Source: a bacterium (GTDB lineage Bacteria; Cyanobacteriota; Vampirovibrionia; Vampirovibrionales; Vampirovibrionaceae). From it: a stretch of 64,000 nucleotides of DNA. The notes beneath the pieces were generated by a model. It was not told where the DNA came from, did not search any database, and worked only from the letters and a program-made list of their open reading frames with translations. Location of the stretch: NCBI GenBank assembly GCA_030429585.1, contig JAUIEU010000001.1, forward strand, positions 1,607,994 to 1,671,993, in the 5' to 3' direction. A program made the position numbers and the translations under genes. Shown piece after piece: positions 50,407-58,730 of the stretch; position 1 is the stretch's first letter, and each line of letters starts with the position of its first letter.

Positions 50407-51594
50407 ATGAATTTTAACACCACCGCCATCCACAGCCACCAAGCTCCTGAAAAAGAGTTTGGGGCCGTCATTACCCCTATTTACCAAACCAGCACCTTTG
50501 CCCAGCAAGATGCCGGTGTGTTTAACGGATACGATTACACCCGCGCCGGCAACCCCACCCGAAGCGTACTAGAAGGCGTGCTAGCCGATTTAGAAGGTGG
50601 CAAATGGGCATACGGCTTTGCCAGCGGCATGGGGGCAATGTCTACCATGGCCTTAGCACTGTTTAAACCTGGCGACCACATTATCAGTGGTGATGATATC
50701 TATGGTGGCACCTTCCGATTCTTCACCAAAATTTTTGCTAAATACGGCGTGGATATTGATTTTGTGGACATGGCCAACCTTTCCAACATTGAAGACGCCA
50801 TTCGCCCAGAAACCAAAATGATTTACTTGGAAAGCCCCACCAACCCACTGCTTAAGCTAGTCGATTTAGACGCCATTATTGCAATGGCCCAACGCAAAAG
50901 CATTTTAACCTGCGTGGATAACACCTTCGCCAGCCCCTATCTTCAACAACCTTTTGATTACGGGGCCGATATCATCCTCCATAGCACCACCAAATACATT
51001 GGCGGCCATAGCGATGTTATCGGTGGTGCCTTGGTTGTTCGAGATGATGAAGCATTGGCGAATACCATTCAATTCCATCAAATGAGCATTGGCGCTACCC
51101 CAGATCCGTTTGCTAGCTGGCTAACCCTGCGCGGCCTTAAAACTCTAGGTGTGCGCATGGACCGCCACAGCAGCAACGCCATGCACCTCGCCCAATGGCT
51201 AGAACAGCATGATGCTATTGAAGATGTGATTTACCCCGGCTTACCTAGCCACCCGCAACATGATTTGGCCAAAAAACAAATGGGGCCACGTGGCGCCAAA
51301 GGCAGCGCTTACGGCGGCATGATTACACTTAGAGTAAAAGGCGGCGAGGCAGAAGCGCGTCAAGTGCTAAAGCAAACCAAGCTATTTACACTTGCCGAAA
51401 GCCTGGGCGGCATTGAAAGCCTGATTGAGCACCCCGCCATTATGACCCATGCCAGCGTGGACAAAAACGTGCGCGATGCCATTGGTATTACGGATAACCT
51501 GATTCGTCTATCCGTCGGGATTGAAGAAGTAGCCGACCTACAAGCCGATTTAGACCAAGCCTTTGCCGCTATTCGTCAAACCGCTGCGTGCTAA
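50407..51594 (+). CDS. Cystathionine gamma-lyase/synthase (Cys/Met PLP family)
   Basis: A 395-residue fold-type I PLP enzyme of the Cys/Met metabolism family. Tyr motif YDYTRAGNPTRSVLE, substrate block FASGMGAMSTMALALFKPGD, PLP-binding VDNTFASPYLQQPFDYGADI and the Schiff-base lysine in LHSTTKYIGGHSDVIGGALV are all there, with SLGGIESLIEHPAIMTH and LIRLSVGIEEVADL near the end. Context with cystathionine beta-synthase points to a gamma-lyase (cystathionine to cysteine), but gamma-synthase activity (metB) is equally possible by sequence. It is followed by the aspartokinase gene after 64 bases. Confidence 0.9.
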   Translation: MNFNTTAIHSHQAPEKEFGAVITPIYQTSTFAQQDAGVFNGYDYTRAGNPTRSVLEGVLADLEGGKWAYGFASGMGAMSTMALALFKPGDHIISGDDIYGGTFRFFTKIFAKYGVDIDFVDMANLSNIEDAIRPETKMIYLESPTNPLLKLVDLDAIIAMAQRKSILTCVDNTFASPYLQQPFDYGADIILHSTTKYIGGHSDVIGGALVVRDDEALANTIQFHQMSIGATPDPFASWLTLRGLKTLGVRMDRHSSNAMHLAQWLEQHDAIEDVIYPGLPSHPQHDLAKKQMGPRGAKGSAYGGMITLRVKGGEAEARQVLKQTKLFTLAESLGGIESLIEHPAIMTHASVDKNVRDAIGITDNLIRLSVGIEEVADLQADLDQAFAAIRQTAAC

Positions 51595-51627
51595 CAAAAC
51601 CCGGCCCTTTACATTTTAAGCAGCACT

Positions 51628-51658
51628 AACCGCCTTTTTCTCGTATAATCAGGCGGTT
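51628..51658 (+). promoter_or_regulatory. lysC promoter with flanking inverted repeat
   Basis: TATAAT (51644-51649) lies 9 bases before the ATG and is enclosed by AACCGCC (51628-51634) and GGCGGTT (51652-51658), a perfect 7-bp inverted repeat with a 17-base spacer. The right arm ends at the start codon. A bound regulator would cover the promoter, and the mRNA would have almost no leader. Confidence 0.5.
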
Positions 51659-52957
51659 ATGGCTATTTTGGTTCAAAAATTTGGTGGTTCATCCGTGGCG
51701 GATGTGGATAAACTTCGCCATGTGGCCCGCATTGCTGCGGATACGAAAGAATCTGGCAAGCAGGTAGTGGTGGTGGTTAGCGCCATGGGCAAAACCACCG
51801 ATGGATTAGTGGCGATGGCAAGCGAACTATGCCCTAACCCCCAAGATAAAACCACCGCCCGCGAATATGACGCATTACTTGCTACCGGCGAGCAGGTTAC
51901 TACGGCCTTGCTAGCCTTAACCTTAAACGCCATGGGCTACCCCGCCATTGGCCTAAGCGGCGGCCAAGCCGGCATTATTACCGAAGCCCTCCATAACCGC
52001 GCCCGCATTTTAGAAATCAACACCGATGCCATTACTAACCATTTAAACAACGGCAATATCGTTGTGGTTACTGGTTTTCAGGGGTGCGATGCTAACGGCA
52101 ACGTGACCACCCTAGGCCGGGGTGGCAGCGATACCAGCGCCGTAGCCTTAGCCAACGCCTTAAACGCAGAGCGCTGCGATATTTACACGGATGTAGACGG
52201 GGTGTATTCTACCGACCCACGGATTGTGCCCCACGCCGTACGGCTGAATAAAGTCGCCTATATTGAAATGCTAGAACTAGCCCGTGTGGGCGCCAAAGTG
52301 CTTCACCCCCGCAGCGTAGAAACCGCTCGCCAGGCGGATATGCCCTTAACTGTTCGTAGTACTTTTACCCCAGAGGACCCCGGCACCATGATTACCGGCA
52401 TTGACGCCCTAGAACTAGACCGTAGTATTACTGGCATTGCCTGCGATAAACACCAAGCCCAGCTTGCGATTGAGGCCGTGCCCGATAAGCCCGGTGTGGC
52501 CGCCACCGTATTTGGCACCATGGCAACCGCCAACATTAGTGTGGATATGATTATTCAATCCATGAACCGGCAAGTGGATAACGTTGCTACCAACGACATT
52601 GCCTTTACTGTTAGCGGCAACGATGTTCATGCGGCGAAAGACACCTTAAGCGAGCTTTGCAAAGCCATTGACGCCCAAGCTGTGCATGCCGATACTGATG
52701 TGGCCAAGGTAAGCATTGTAGGGGCCGGTATGATTGACCGCCCGGGTATTGCCGCCACCATGTTTGAAGCCCTAGCTGATGCTGACATTAACATTAAAAT
52801 GATTGCCACCAGCGAAATTAAAATTAGTTGCCTTGTCCCTCAAACACAAGCGGATAAAGCCGTGCAAGCCTTGCATGCTGCTTTTTTTCCAGAGGCAGAG
52901 CTTGGCAGCAAAATGACCAGTGACAACGTCCTAGTAAATGAAAAGCTAGGTTACTAA
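51659..52957 (+). CDS. lysC: Aspartate kinase
   Basis: First enzyme of the aspartate pathway (lysine, threonine, methionine), phosphorylating aspartate. The kinase domain starts with LVQKFGGSSVADVDKL and has TTLGRGGSDTSAVALANAL and RVGAKVLHPRSVETARQ. Two ACT domains follow (PGVAATVFGTMATANISVDM and RPGIAATMFEALADADINIK) for feedback control. It has 432 residues rather than about 405, with a slightly longer C-terminus. No Shine-Dalgarno precedes the ATG, consistent with a leaderless mRNA. Confidence 0.95.
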   Translation: MAILVQKFGGSSVADVDKLRHVARIAADTKESGKQVVVVVSAMGKTTDGLVAMASELCPNPQDKTTAREYDALLATGEQVTTALLALTLNAMGYPAIGLSGGQAGIITEALHNRARILEINTDAITNHLNNGNIVVVTGFQGCDANGNVTTLGRGGSDTSAVALANALNAERCDIYTDVDGVYSTDPRIVPHAVRLNKVAYIEMLELARVGAKVLHPRSVETARQADMPLTVRSTFTPEDPGTMITGIDALELDRSITGIACDKHQAQLAIEAVPDKPGVAATVFGTMATANISVDMIIQSMNRQVDNVATNDIAFTVSGNDVHAAKDTLSELCKAIDAQAVHADTDVAKVSIVGAGMIDRPGIAATMFEALADADINIKMIATSEIKISCLVPQTQADKAVQALHAAFFPEAELGSKMTSDNVLVNEKLGY

Positions 52958-52974
52958 GTAAGGTTTAATTAACC

Positions 52975-53310
52975 TTAGCTTATAGCGTGATGATGAGGTG
53001 GCGCACCGCTGAATTGATCCACATGCACCAGTTCTTCTAGTATCCACAGCGCCATACTTTGCCGATCGCCAACAGCCATCTCTTGCAAGCAAGCCATTAG
53101 CTGCCATAGCTCAGCGCTCCACCCAAAACGAAACCGCTGAAAAAAGACAACTCCTGGGTGCGCCGACTGAGGCGTATCACAGGCTGGGTAACTATGGCGA
53201 ATATGCGCCAATGCTTCTTCCACCACCGCTTGTTGCTGCCTCATTGGGCTGCTTTGCAACAGGCTAACCGCCATAGAAACCGTCGGTTCACTATCGTACC
53301 AGCGAGACAT
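52975..53310 (-). CDS. Small RWYD-family protein of unknown function (copy B)
   Basis: A 111-residue helical protein related to the one at 9924-10220. It begins MSRWYDSEPTVSMAVSLLQS, and its second half (ELWQLMACLQEMAVGDRQSM) aligns with FWDMVNGLKALPESQRQQTV. A middle insertion carries PACDTPQSAHPGVVFFQRFR. The C-terminal end has HVDQFSGAPPHHHAIS. The ATG at 53310 is chosen by alignment with copy A; five upstream codons are open. It converges on lysC with 17 bases between the stops. Confidence 0.65.
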   Translation of the reverse strand: MSRWYDSEPTVSMAVSLLQSSPMRQQQAVVEEALAHIRHSYPACDTPQSAHPGVVFFQRFRFGWSAELWQLMACLQEMAVGDRQSMALWILEELVHVDQFSGAPPHHHAIS

Positions 53311-53569
53311 GAATACCACCCACATTAAATTAAATAGTTATATATCTTTTTTATCGGCATTTGTTCACTAATGTTTACCCTATAGATAGGAGATTATTAA
53401 AGAATCCCTACTATTAAGCCTAATAATGGTATAAATCGTATTTGTAACAAAACAGACATATAGTGGCATTAAATATCAATTCGATATATCTTTTTGTTTT
53501 TATTATTATGTGGATATATTAAATAGCCGCCCCCAGCATCTCAACTTTAAGATTTCGGGAGACATCATC

Positions 53570-53908
53570 ATGACGCAACAACCCCATTCCGATAACGAGT
53601 CGGTAACATCTCAAGCCAGCACCCCCGCATCGGGTGTGCCAGAAGCGCCTATTATGAAGGGCAACAACCTTTTGCTTGAGAGCATGGGTATTCTGCAACA
53701 ACAGCATGATGCGCCTCTCCCTTATAATAACCAGGCCGAGCCATCGTTAAGCCAGGCATTAACCGGTGACGAACGCCTGCAAGCCTACCTAATGGCCGAT
53801 TACCTATCTGCCTTAGAGCCTGCTGACACCGAGGCTGTTTCCGGCTTACTGGCCAACGATACCCTAAGCTACCTGCAACAGTTGGCCCAGGATTATAAGG
53901 CCGTATAA
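53570..53908 (+). CDS. Hypothetical protein, 112 aa
   Basis: A short soluble protein. The N-terminal half is Ser/Gln/Pro/Asn-rich and probably disordered. The C-terminal half is helical and acidic (DERLQAYLMADYLSALEPAD, LSYLQQLAQDYKAV). GGGAG lies 8 bases before the ATG at 53570; the frame is open 20 codons upstream into an AT-rich stretch without support. It is divergent from the RWYD protein. No family recognised. Confidence 0.6.
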   Translation: MTQQPHSDNESVTSQASTPASGVPEAPIMKGNNLLLESMGILQQQHDAPLPYNNQAEPSLSQALTGDERLQAYLMADYLSALEPADTEAVSGLLANDTLSYLQQLAQDYKAV

Positions 53909-54032
53909 CCCTTTCAACACCCTCATCTATTGTTTTAAATTATTATTCATTATCAAACCCTTTTCACCAAGCGCTGCCCCTTCATTACCCCTGGTAGCCT
54001 TGGTGTTTTGGTGTGTGTAAGGCGATTACAAG

Positions 54033-54626
54033 CTACACAAAACGGCGCGCTTCTAACAACACTGGTAACCCCCGCACCACACAAAAAATCACCGACCCAA
54101 CCACGCTAACAGTGGTTGCTACCTCAACCCAACTTGGTAAATCCGTGGCGGTTACTGCTGCCCACTGTTGGCCAATCACCAAGGCAAATGCCAAGGCCTT
54201 CATCACCGCATAACTCCACCGGCTAAAGCGAGAACTGACTAGCAATACCCCCAGCGGCGATTGCATTAAGCTATTTTCGCCAAAAGCGGTAAACCCTTCC
54301 TTCAGCGCCATGGCCCGGAAACCATCCACCAACACCCCACGGGTAATCACCACAATGGGTATCCACAAGGGCACCCAGCCCAACACGGCAAACACCACCC
54401 AGTAAATCTGCTCTACAATGCGGTCGACTAAAATATCCCATACCGCCCCAAAGGTGCTGGCCTCGTTTAGCTTACGGGCCACGTAACCATCTAGTCCGTC
54501 CATCCAGATAATGACAATGGTTAGCCAAAACCCTGTGGCCAAAGCACTCGCAGAACTTTCCGTTAGCAATGCCACCAACCAAAAAGTAAGCAGCAAGCGC
54601 AACAGTGTAACCAAATTAGCCCACAT
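54033..54626 (-). CDS. CDP-alcohol phosphatidyltransferase (PgsA-like)
   Basis: A 197-residue membrane enzyme that transfers a phosphatidyl group from CDP-diacylglycerol to an alcohol. The full CAP signature D-G-x2-A-R-x8-G-x3-D-x3-D is present (Asp43, Asp46, Ala50-Arg51, Gly60, Asp64, Asp68). About six membrane segments. Length and the MWANLVTLLRLLLTFWLVAL start fit PgsA (phosphatidylglycerophosphate synthase). It follows the exbD pair on the same strand after 14 bases and may share its transcript. Confidence 0.88.
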   Translation of the reverse strand: MWANLVTLLRLLLTFWLVALLTESSASALATGFWLTIVIIWMDGLDGYVARKLNEASTFGAVWDILVDRIVEQIYWVVFAVLGWVPLWIPIVVITRGVLVDGFRAMALKEGFTAFGENSLMQSPLGVLLVSSRFSRWSYAVMKALAFALVIGQQWAAVTATDLPSWVEVATTVSVVGSVIFCVVRGLPVLLEARRFV

Positions 54627-54640
54627 AGCATGCCCCTAAA

Positions 54641-55090
54641 CTAGAATGGATCCGGTTCTAACTCATCATCCATGGCAGGCAGGCTTGTCACGGCAATTTT
54701 TTCAATCCCGGCGCCCTGAGCAATGTCCATCACACGGGTCATGGCACCATGGCTGGCCTTAGGGTGTACAGAAATAACCAGCCCTTCGGGTTTTTCCGTC
54801 AGCCCTTGCCGCAAGGTACTCCCTAAGGTCATTAAGGGAATGACGCTATCCGGGGTTAATTCTGTGGTGCTATACAGGGTGTCATTGGCAGCAATAGCCA
54901 CCGTTTGGGTTTTCGGTTCTTCCGTAACATCCACACTAGGGCCCACCGAAGGCACCGCCAGCTTTAAGCCAGGGTAATCCAGCATAGGGGCCACCACCAT
55001 CATAATAATCAGCAGCACCAAAAAAATATCCGTCAGCGGTGTGATATTAATTTCGGCAAAAATTTCGCGTTGTATACGAGAGCCCGCCAT
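54641..55090 (-). CDS. exbD: ExbD/TolR family protein (copy 2)
   Basis: A 149-residue biopolymer transporter subunit with one membrane helix. Its N-terminus REIFAEINITPLTDIFLVLL holds the conserved Asp in the helix that carries the proton. The rest is periplasmic. The stop of the preceding exbD and a GTG at 55093 overlap in TAGTG; the ATG three bases on is the likelier start. It has near-identical first 30 residues to the upstream exbD but a different periplasmic domain. Confidence 0.9.
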   Translation of the reverse strand: MAGSRIQREIFAEINITPLTDIFLVLLIIMMVVAPMLDYPGLKLAVPSVGPSVDVTEEPKTQTVAIAANDTLYSTTELTPDSVIPLMTLGSTLRQGLTEKPEGLVISVHPKASHGAMTRVMDIAQGAGIEKIAVTSLPAMDDELEPDPF

Positions 55091-55092
55091 CA

Positions 55093-55647
55093 CTACATGC
55101 CCTCCATGGGTTTACCCGTCGGCGTAAGTGGGCTTAACGGCGCTGGCGACGACGACACTGGCTTACTGGTTGGGGCTGCACCGGCAATAGTAAGCTTGGC
55201 ATAGCCCGCATCTCGGGCAGCGTCAAACACTTTAAGGACGGATTCGGTACGAGCTGTTTTATCCGCACGCACCACCACCACCCCCTTGGGGACAATACCT
55301 TCATTAGGGGCCTCGCCCGCTAAGGATAATCCTTCTGGATCCGCTGGCGTGGTTTCCGCATCTTCCGCCACCATGGCCTCGCGGCGCACTTTTAGTGCCT
55401 CGGTTAAATCCGGGATGGCCGTTGGCTCTCCATCAACAAACACATCGCCATTGGCCAGCACTTCCACCGTTAGTTTGTCTTGGTCGGCAGGGGCCCCCGC
55501 CGTTACTTCCGGGGGTTTAATATCACCGCGCAATTGCCGCATCATAGGGGCCACCACCATCATAATGATAAGCAGCACCAAAAAAATATCCGTCAGTGGC
55601 GTGATATTAATTTCGGCAAAAATTTGGCGTTGAGAGGAAGTGGCCAT
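55093..55647 (-). CDS. exbD: ExbD/TolR family protein (copy 1)
   Basis: A 184-residue ExbD/TolR protein. The helix with RQIFAEINITPLTDIFLVLL is shared with copy 2, at DNA level as well over about 60 bases, so the pair arose by duplication or gene conversion. The periplasmic part is longer (Pro/Ser-rich tail) and contains the VLANGDVFVDGEP and KGVVVVRADKTARTESVLKV blocks typical of ExbD. It is 9 bases downstream of exbB. Confidence 0.92.
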   Translation of the reverse strand: MATSSQRQIFAEINITPLTDIFLVLLIIMMVVAPMMRQLRGDIKPPEVTAGAPADQDKLTVEVLANGDVFVDGEPTAIPDLTEALKVRREAMVAEDAETTPADPEGLSLAGEAPNEGIVPKGVVVVRADKTARTESVLKVFDAARDAGYAKLTIAGAAPTSKPVSSSPAPLSPLTPTGKPMEGM

Positions 55648-55656
55648 GCAGGGTAC

Positions 55657-56340
55657 CTAGTACGCACCTTGGGGCTTGTAGCCACCACCACCGGTAGCGG
55701 CTACTGGCGCAGCCCCGCCTACGCGATGCTCTGCATAGCTTAGCAGGAGGAGTTTAATCAGCTGGAAGTCATCTTCGTAGCGATTAACCTTGGCTTGGAA
55801 CCAGTTGTTTAAGGTTACTGCCGCAATAGCAATAAACAGGCCAAAGGCGGTAGCAATCAGGGCCGAACCAATACCGAACATAATTTCTGGGGCAGAGTTA
55901 CTGGATTGCGCCGTCGACAGCTCACCAAAGGTAAGCAAAATTCGCCACACCGTAGCAAACAAGCCTAGGTAGGGCGAAATGGTGGCAATGGTGCCAATAA
56001 TCGGTAATCTGGCTTCCAGCTTGCGGCGGGCCAAGCTGGCCGTAATATCAAAGCTTCGGTCAAAGCTTTCCGGCTGTTCTTCCACAATGCGCAGGCCTTC
56101 CTCGGCCACATCGCCAATCACGCCACCCAGCTGGTTACTCACCACTTGGGCGCTATCTAGCTGGCCGCGTTGCAGTTCGCGCTGTAAGCGTTGAATAAAG
56201 GCCACAATGTCTCGTTTGTTTTGGCCGTAAAACATAAGCCGATCAATGGCAACGCCCACAAGCAGCACAGAACAAACAAAAATTGGCACCAGCACAAAAA
56301 AGTCATGCTGTAGGGCAAACCAGATGATATTGGTTTCCAT
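55657..56340 (-). CDS. exbB: ExbB/TolQ/MotA family proton channel protein
   Basis: A 227-residue inner-membrane proton channel subunit with three membrane segments. The first is near residues 10-30 (FFVLVPIFVCSVLLVGVAID), and the MotA_ExbB domain covers about 115-200 (LPIIGTIATISPYLGLFATV, IGSALIATAFGLFIAIAAVT). With ExbD it forms the motor that energises TonB-type outer-membrane import or Tol-Pal. No tonB, tolA or tolB lies in the operon, so the output partner must be elsewhere. First gene of exbB-exbD-exbD. Confidence 0.94.
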   Translation of the reverse strand: METNIIWFALQHDFFVLVPIFVCSVLLVGVAIDRLMFYGQNKRDIVAFIQRLQRELQRGQLDSAQVVSNQLGGVIGDVAEEGLRIVEEQPESFDRSFDITASLARRKLEARLPIIGTIATISPYLGLFATVWRILLTFGELSTAQSSNSAPEIMFGIGSALIATAFGLFIAIAAVTLNNWFQAKVNRYEDDFQLIKLLLLSYAEHRVGGAAPVAATGGGGYKPQGAY

Positions 56341-56462
56341 TAATCACAAATCCTTAATCACGGAAAAACGAGCATTACCACAAGGGTTATCTAGCCCTTA
56401 AGTATACGCAAAGCACCTAGTTAGGGAAACCCTCAAGGGGTGGGAGTTCTCAGGCAAAAGCC

Positions 56463-57419
56463 TTAATAGCCATAGGTATTGGTAGTATTGGTTGTGGTGC
56501 CACTGCCACCATAATACGGCGCCGTTTGCTGGGTTTGTGTTTGGGTGTACTGTTGGGCTGGCTGGGCACCATAGTACGGTTGCGCCTGTTGCTGTGGCTG
56601 GCCATAACTATTTGTACTGGCCGGATACGTTTGGTAGTTAGATGGCTGCGAATACGGTTGTTGCTGCTGGTAGGCCTGCTGCCCGTACGATTGTTGCTGA
56701 TTAAACGCCTGGGGTTGAGCCATCCCACCGCCACCCGTCGAGGTGGTGACAGGGGCATCCAATACAATATTAACGGCAGCGCCAGGGCTTAAGGCTACTT
56801 CTTCACCCTTGCCTGCTGCGGCAAACAAGCCACCTAGGCCAGCACCCAGTGCCGTACCGTAAATAGCCCCACGGCCTGTTCTTCCGCCACTAAGGGCACC
56901 CATGGCTGTCCCTAAGGCAGCGCCTGCTGCGGCACCACCACCGGTTTTTAAGGCCGCTTTACCGGCACGCCCTTTGGCGGTTCCGCCTTTTAAAATGCCG
57001 GTGCCATCTTCTGTTTGGATGCGAGCAGACAACGGTACCCGTTGCCCGGTGGGTAAAATAGCACTGGTAAAACGAAGATCCATTTGGCCGTTGCGGCCAG
57101 CGCGGCCAGCACTGGTTACGCTAATAACCTGGCCTTCTATCATGGTGCCGGATGGTAACGCCACCGACCCGCCTGACATTACCGGGCTGTTCACCGTCAC
57201 TGCTACTCTATCGCCAGCACGAGCTGTTTCGCTAGAGACACCCGACTGAACGCTCCCCATCATATAAGTACCCGCGGGTACAGTAACCACATAGCCTTGT
57301 AGGGGCTGCATTCCTTGGGCACTTGTTAGTGTTGGCAAAGTAGGGGTAAGTACCACACCAACGGCTAAGGTAGCGGCAATAACAGCACGAGAAACGAATT
57401 GGGTAAAAGAACGGGTCAT
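56463..57419 (-). CDS. Secreted Gly-zipper and Gln/Tyr-rich protein
   Basis: A 318-residue exported protein. A signal peptide spans about 1-35 of the chosen start (AVIAATLAVGVVLTPTLPTL). Residues of about 40-130 form a beta-rich domain (GTYMMGSVQSGVSSETARAG, GQMDLRFTSAILPTGQRVPL) like TrbI/stress-type YceK barrels. A glycine-zipper segment follows (GGGAAAGAALGTAMGALSGG, GTALGAGLGGLFAAAGKGEE), and the last 100 residues are Gln/Tyr/Ser/Asn-rich. The ATG at 57419 follows AAAGGAG by seven bases, with another ATG three bases upstream. An envelope or extracellular role is likely. No family name assigned. Confidence 0.7.
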   Translation of the reverse strand: MTRSFTQFVSRAVIAATLAVGVVLTPTLPTLTSAQGMQPLQGYVVTVPAGTYMMGSVQSGVSSETARAGDRVAVTVNSPVMSGGSVALPSGTMIEGQVISVTSAGRAGRNGQMDLRFTSAILPTGQRVPLSARIQTEDGTGILKGGTAKGRAGKAALKTGGGAAAGAALGTAMGALSGGRTGRGAIYGTALGAGLGGLFAAAGKGEEVALSPGAAVNIVLDAPVTTSTGGGGMAQPQAFNQQQSYGQQAYQQQQPYSQPSNYQTYPASTNSYGQPQQQAQPYYGAQPAQQYTQTQTQQTAPYYGGSGTTTNTTNTYGY

Positions 57420-57548
57420 CATTAAACTCCTTTTAATAAGGTTAAAGCAGAAGGGGCAAGGCCATAGGCGTATCATACCGCAAGTAGGCCGCCCATGTGG
57501 GCAAGGGTCTTAGATGCCCTAGAAGACGGCCACGACCCAGACAAGTTC

Positions 57549-58730
57549 CTACTCGTCTTCGTCGTCTTCATCATCCAATTCGGGCGGGTGACGAATATCG
57601 CCTGGCACTGGCAAGGCATCTGCCGGAGCAATCGTGGTCATCCAATCTAAAATAAGGGTTTGCAATTGGGGGTAAAAGCGCACCATATCCGTACCATGGC
57701 CCAAGGATTCGAATATTTTAAGGGATTTTTTACCTGACAACATACGGTACAGCATCGGGCTGGCATCATTGCTCGCCATATCGCTTTGGCTGGCCAGCAT
57801 TAAGGTGGGCGCATCCAGGTCGTACATCGCCTCTAAGGTACGCAGGCCCTTATATTCTAAGGTGGGCGACAGTAACACTAACCCTTGCAAAGCAACGGGC
57901 TGCAATTTAGAGATGGTGGCTTCTCTGGCGGCCAAAATAGCCACATTAGCGCCAACACCGGCACCAACAACCCAGGTACGCGCAGGGTCCACATCTAAAT
58001 GCTCTGGCAAGCCCCCGGTTACCTCGCCATCCACCACGGCCCAGGGGCGGGTAATGGATTGCACAATACGGGTAACATCTTTCGGCAAGGTTTGCCAGTC
58101 TTCCGGCTTAAAGCGGCGCCAATCCTGCCCCTTAGGCCGAGAAGCGCCATGGCCACGCATATCAATGGCCAACACAGCATAGCCTTTTTCTAGCAAGCGA
58201 GATGGAAACCCCGCCCAATCTGGGTAAGCGCCATTTAACCCATGGAGCAATATTACCAACGGGGCAGCCTGAGTAGGGATGTCATCGCCTTCCTCGTCCT
58301 CATCATCACCCTCGTCGTCGTCTTCGTCGTCCTCATCAGCTAGGGCAGCCAAGGCTTCGGCTTTTTTTCGTTCTACCGCTAATGGAGTGGCCAACCAACC
58401 GGTTAAGGCGTCACCATTCAGGCCCTTTAAGGTTATTTTTTCAAAAGGAGTATCTCGAAAGCGATCCATCTCCGAAAGTTTTAACGGCCCGGTGGCCTGT
58501 ACAGGTGGGGCGACGTCTTCGTCGTCGTCTTCATCGCTTTCGGCGTCATGGCCAGCACCGTGGCTATCGGCTTCCACCACTTCTTCCACCGGGGTTTCCA
58601 TGCCCAGCAAAGGGGCAATCATAGGCCCCACCACAGGGATATCCTGGACACAGCCGGTAAAGGCCACCAATAGTAGGGCCAATAACACAACAGGCATTAC
58701 ATAAGTGTTACCACCACGGTACAGGCTCAT
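57549..58730 (-). CDS. Acidic lipoprotein alpha/beta hydrolase without a catalytic serine
   Basis: A 393-residue exported lipoprotein: signal peptide with lipobox AFTGC (Cys27), two very acidic linkers (DESDEDDDEDV; 132-150, mostly Asp/Glu) and an acidic C-terminal tail. The alpha/beta hydrolase domain starts near residue 155 (APLVILLHGLNGAYPDWAGF, DMRGHGAS) and contains the acid block (ASQSDMASND) and His (LGHGTDM). At the nucleophile elbow the sequence is VVGAGVGANVA, so the Ser of GxSxG is Gly258 (GGT). It may be a pseudoenzyme. Its start overlaps the histidine kinase stop by four bases (ATGA), so both are in one operon. Confidence 0.78.
   Translation of the reverse strand: MSLYRGGNTYVMPVVLLALLLVAFTGCVQDIPVVGPMIAPLLGMETPVEEVVEADSHGAGHDAESDEDDDEDVAPPVQATGPLKLSEMDRFRDTPFEKITLKGLNGDALTGWLATPLAVERKKAEALAALADEDDEDDDEGDDEDEEGDDIPTQAAPLVILLHGLNGAYPDWAGFPSRLLEKGYAVLAIDMRGHGASRPKGQDWRRFKPEDWQTLPKDVTRIVQSITRPWAVVDGEVTGGLPEHLDVDPARTWVVGAGVGANVAILAAREATISKLQPVALQGLVLLSPTLEYKGLRTLEAMYDLDAPTLMLASQSDMASNDASPMLYRMLSGKKSLKIFESLGHGTDMVRFYPQLQTLILDWMTTIAPADALPVPGDIRHPPELDDEDDEDE

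Noticed and set aside
52960-52976. Terminator between lysC and the RWYD gene
   Set aside because: AAGGTT/AACCTT is a weak AT-rich stem that overlaps the opposing stop codon and has no T-run.
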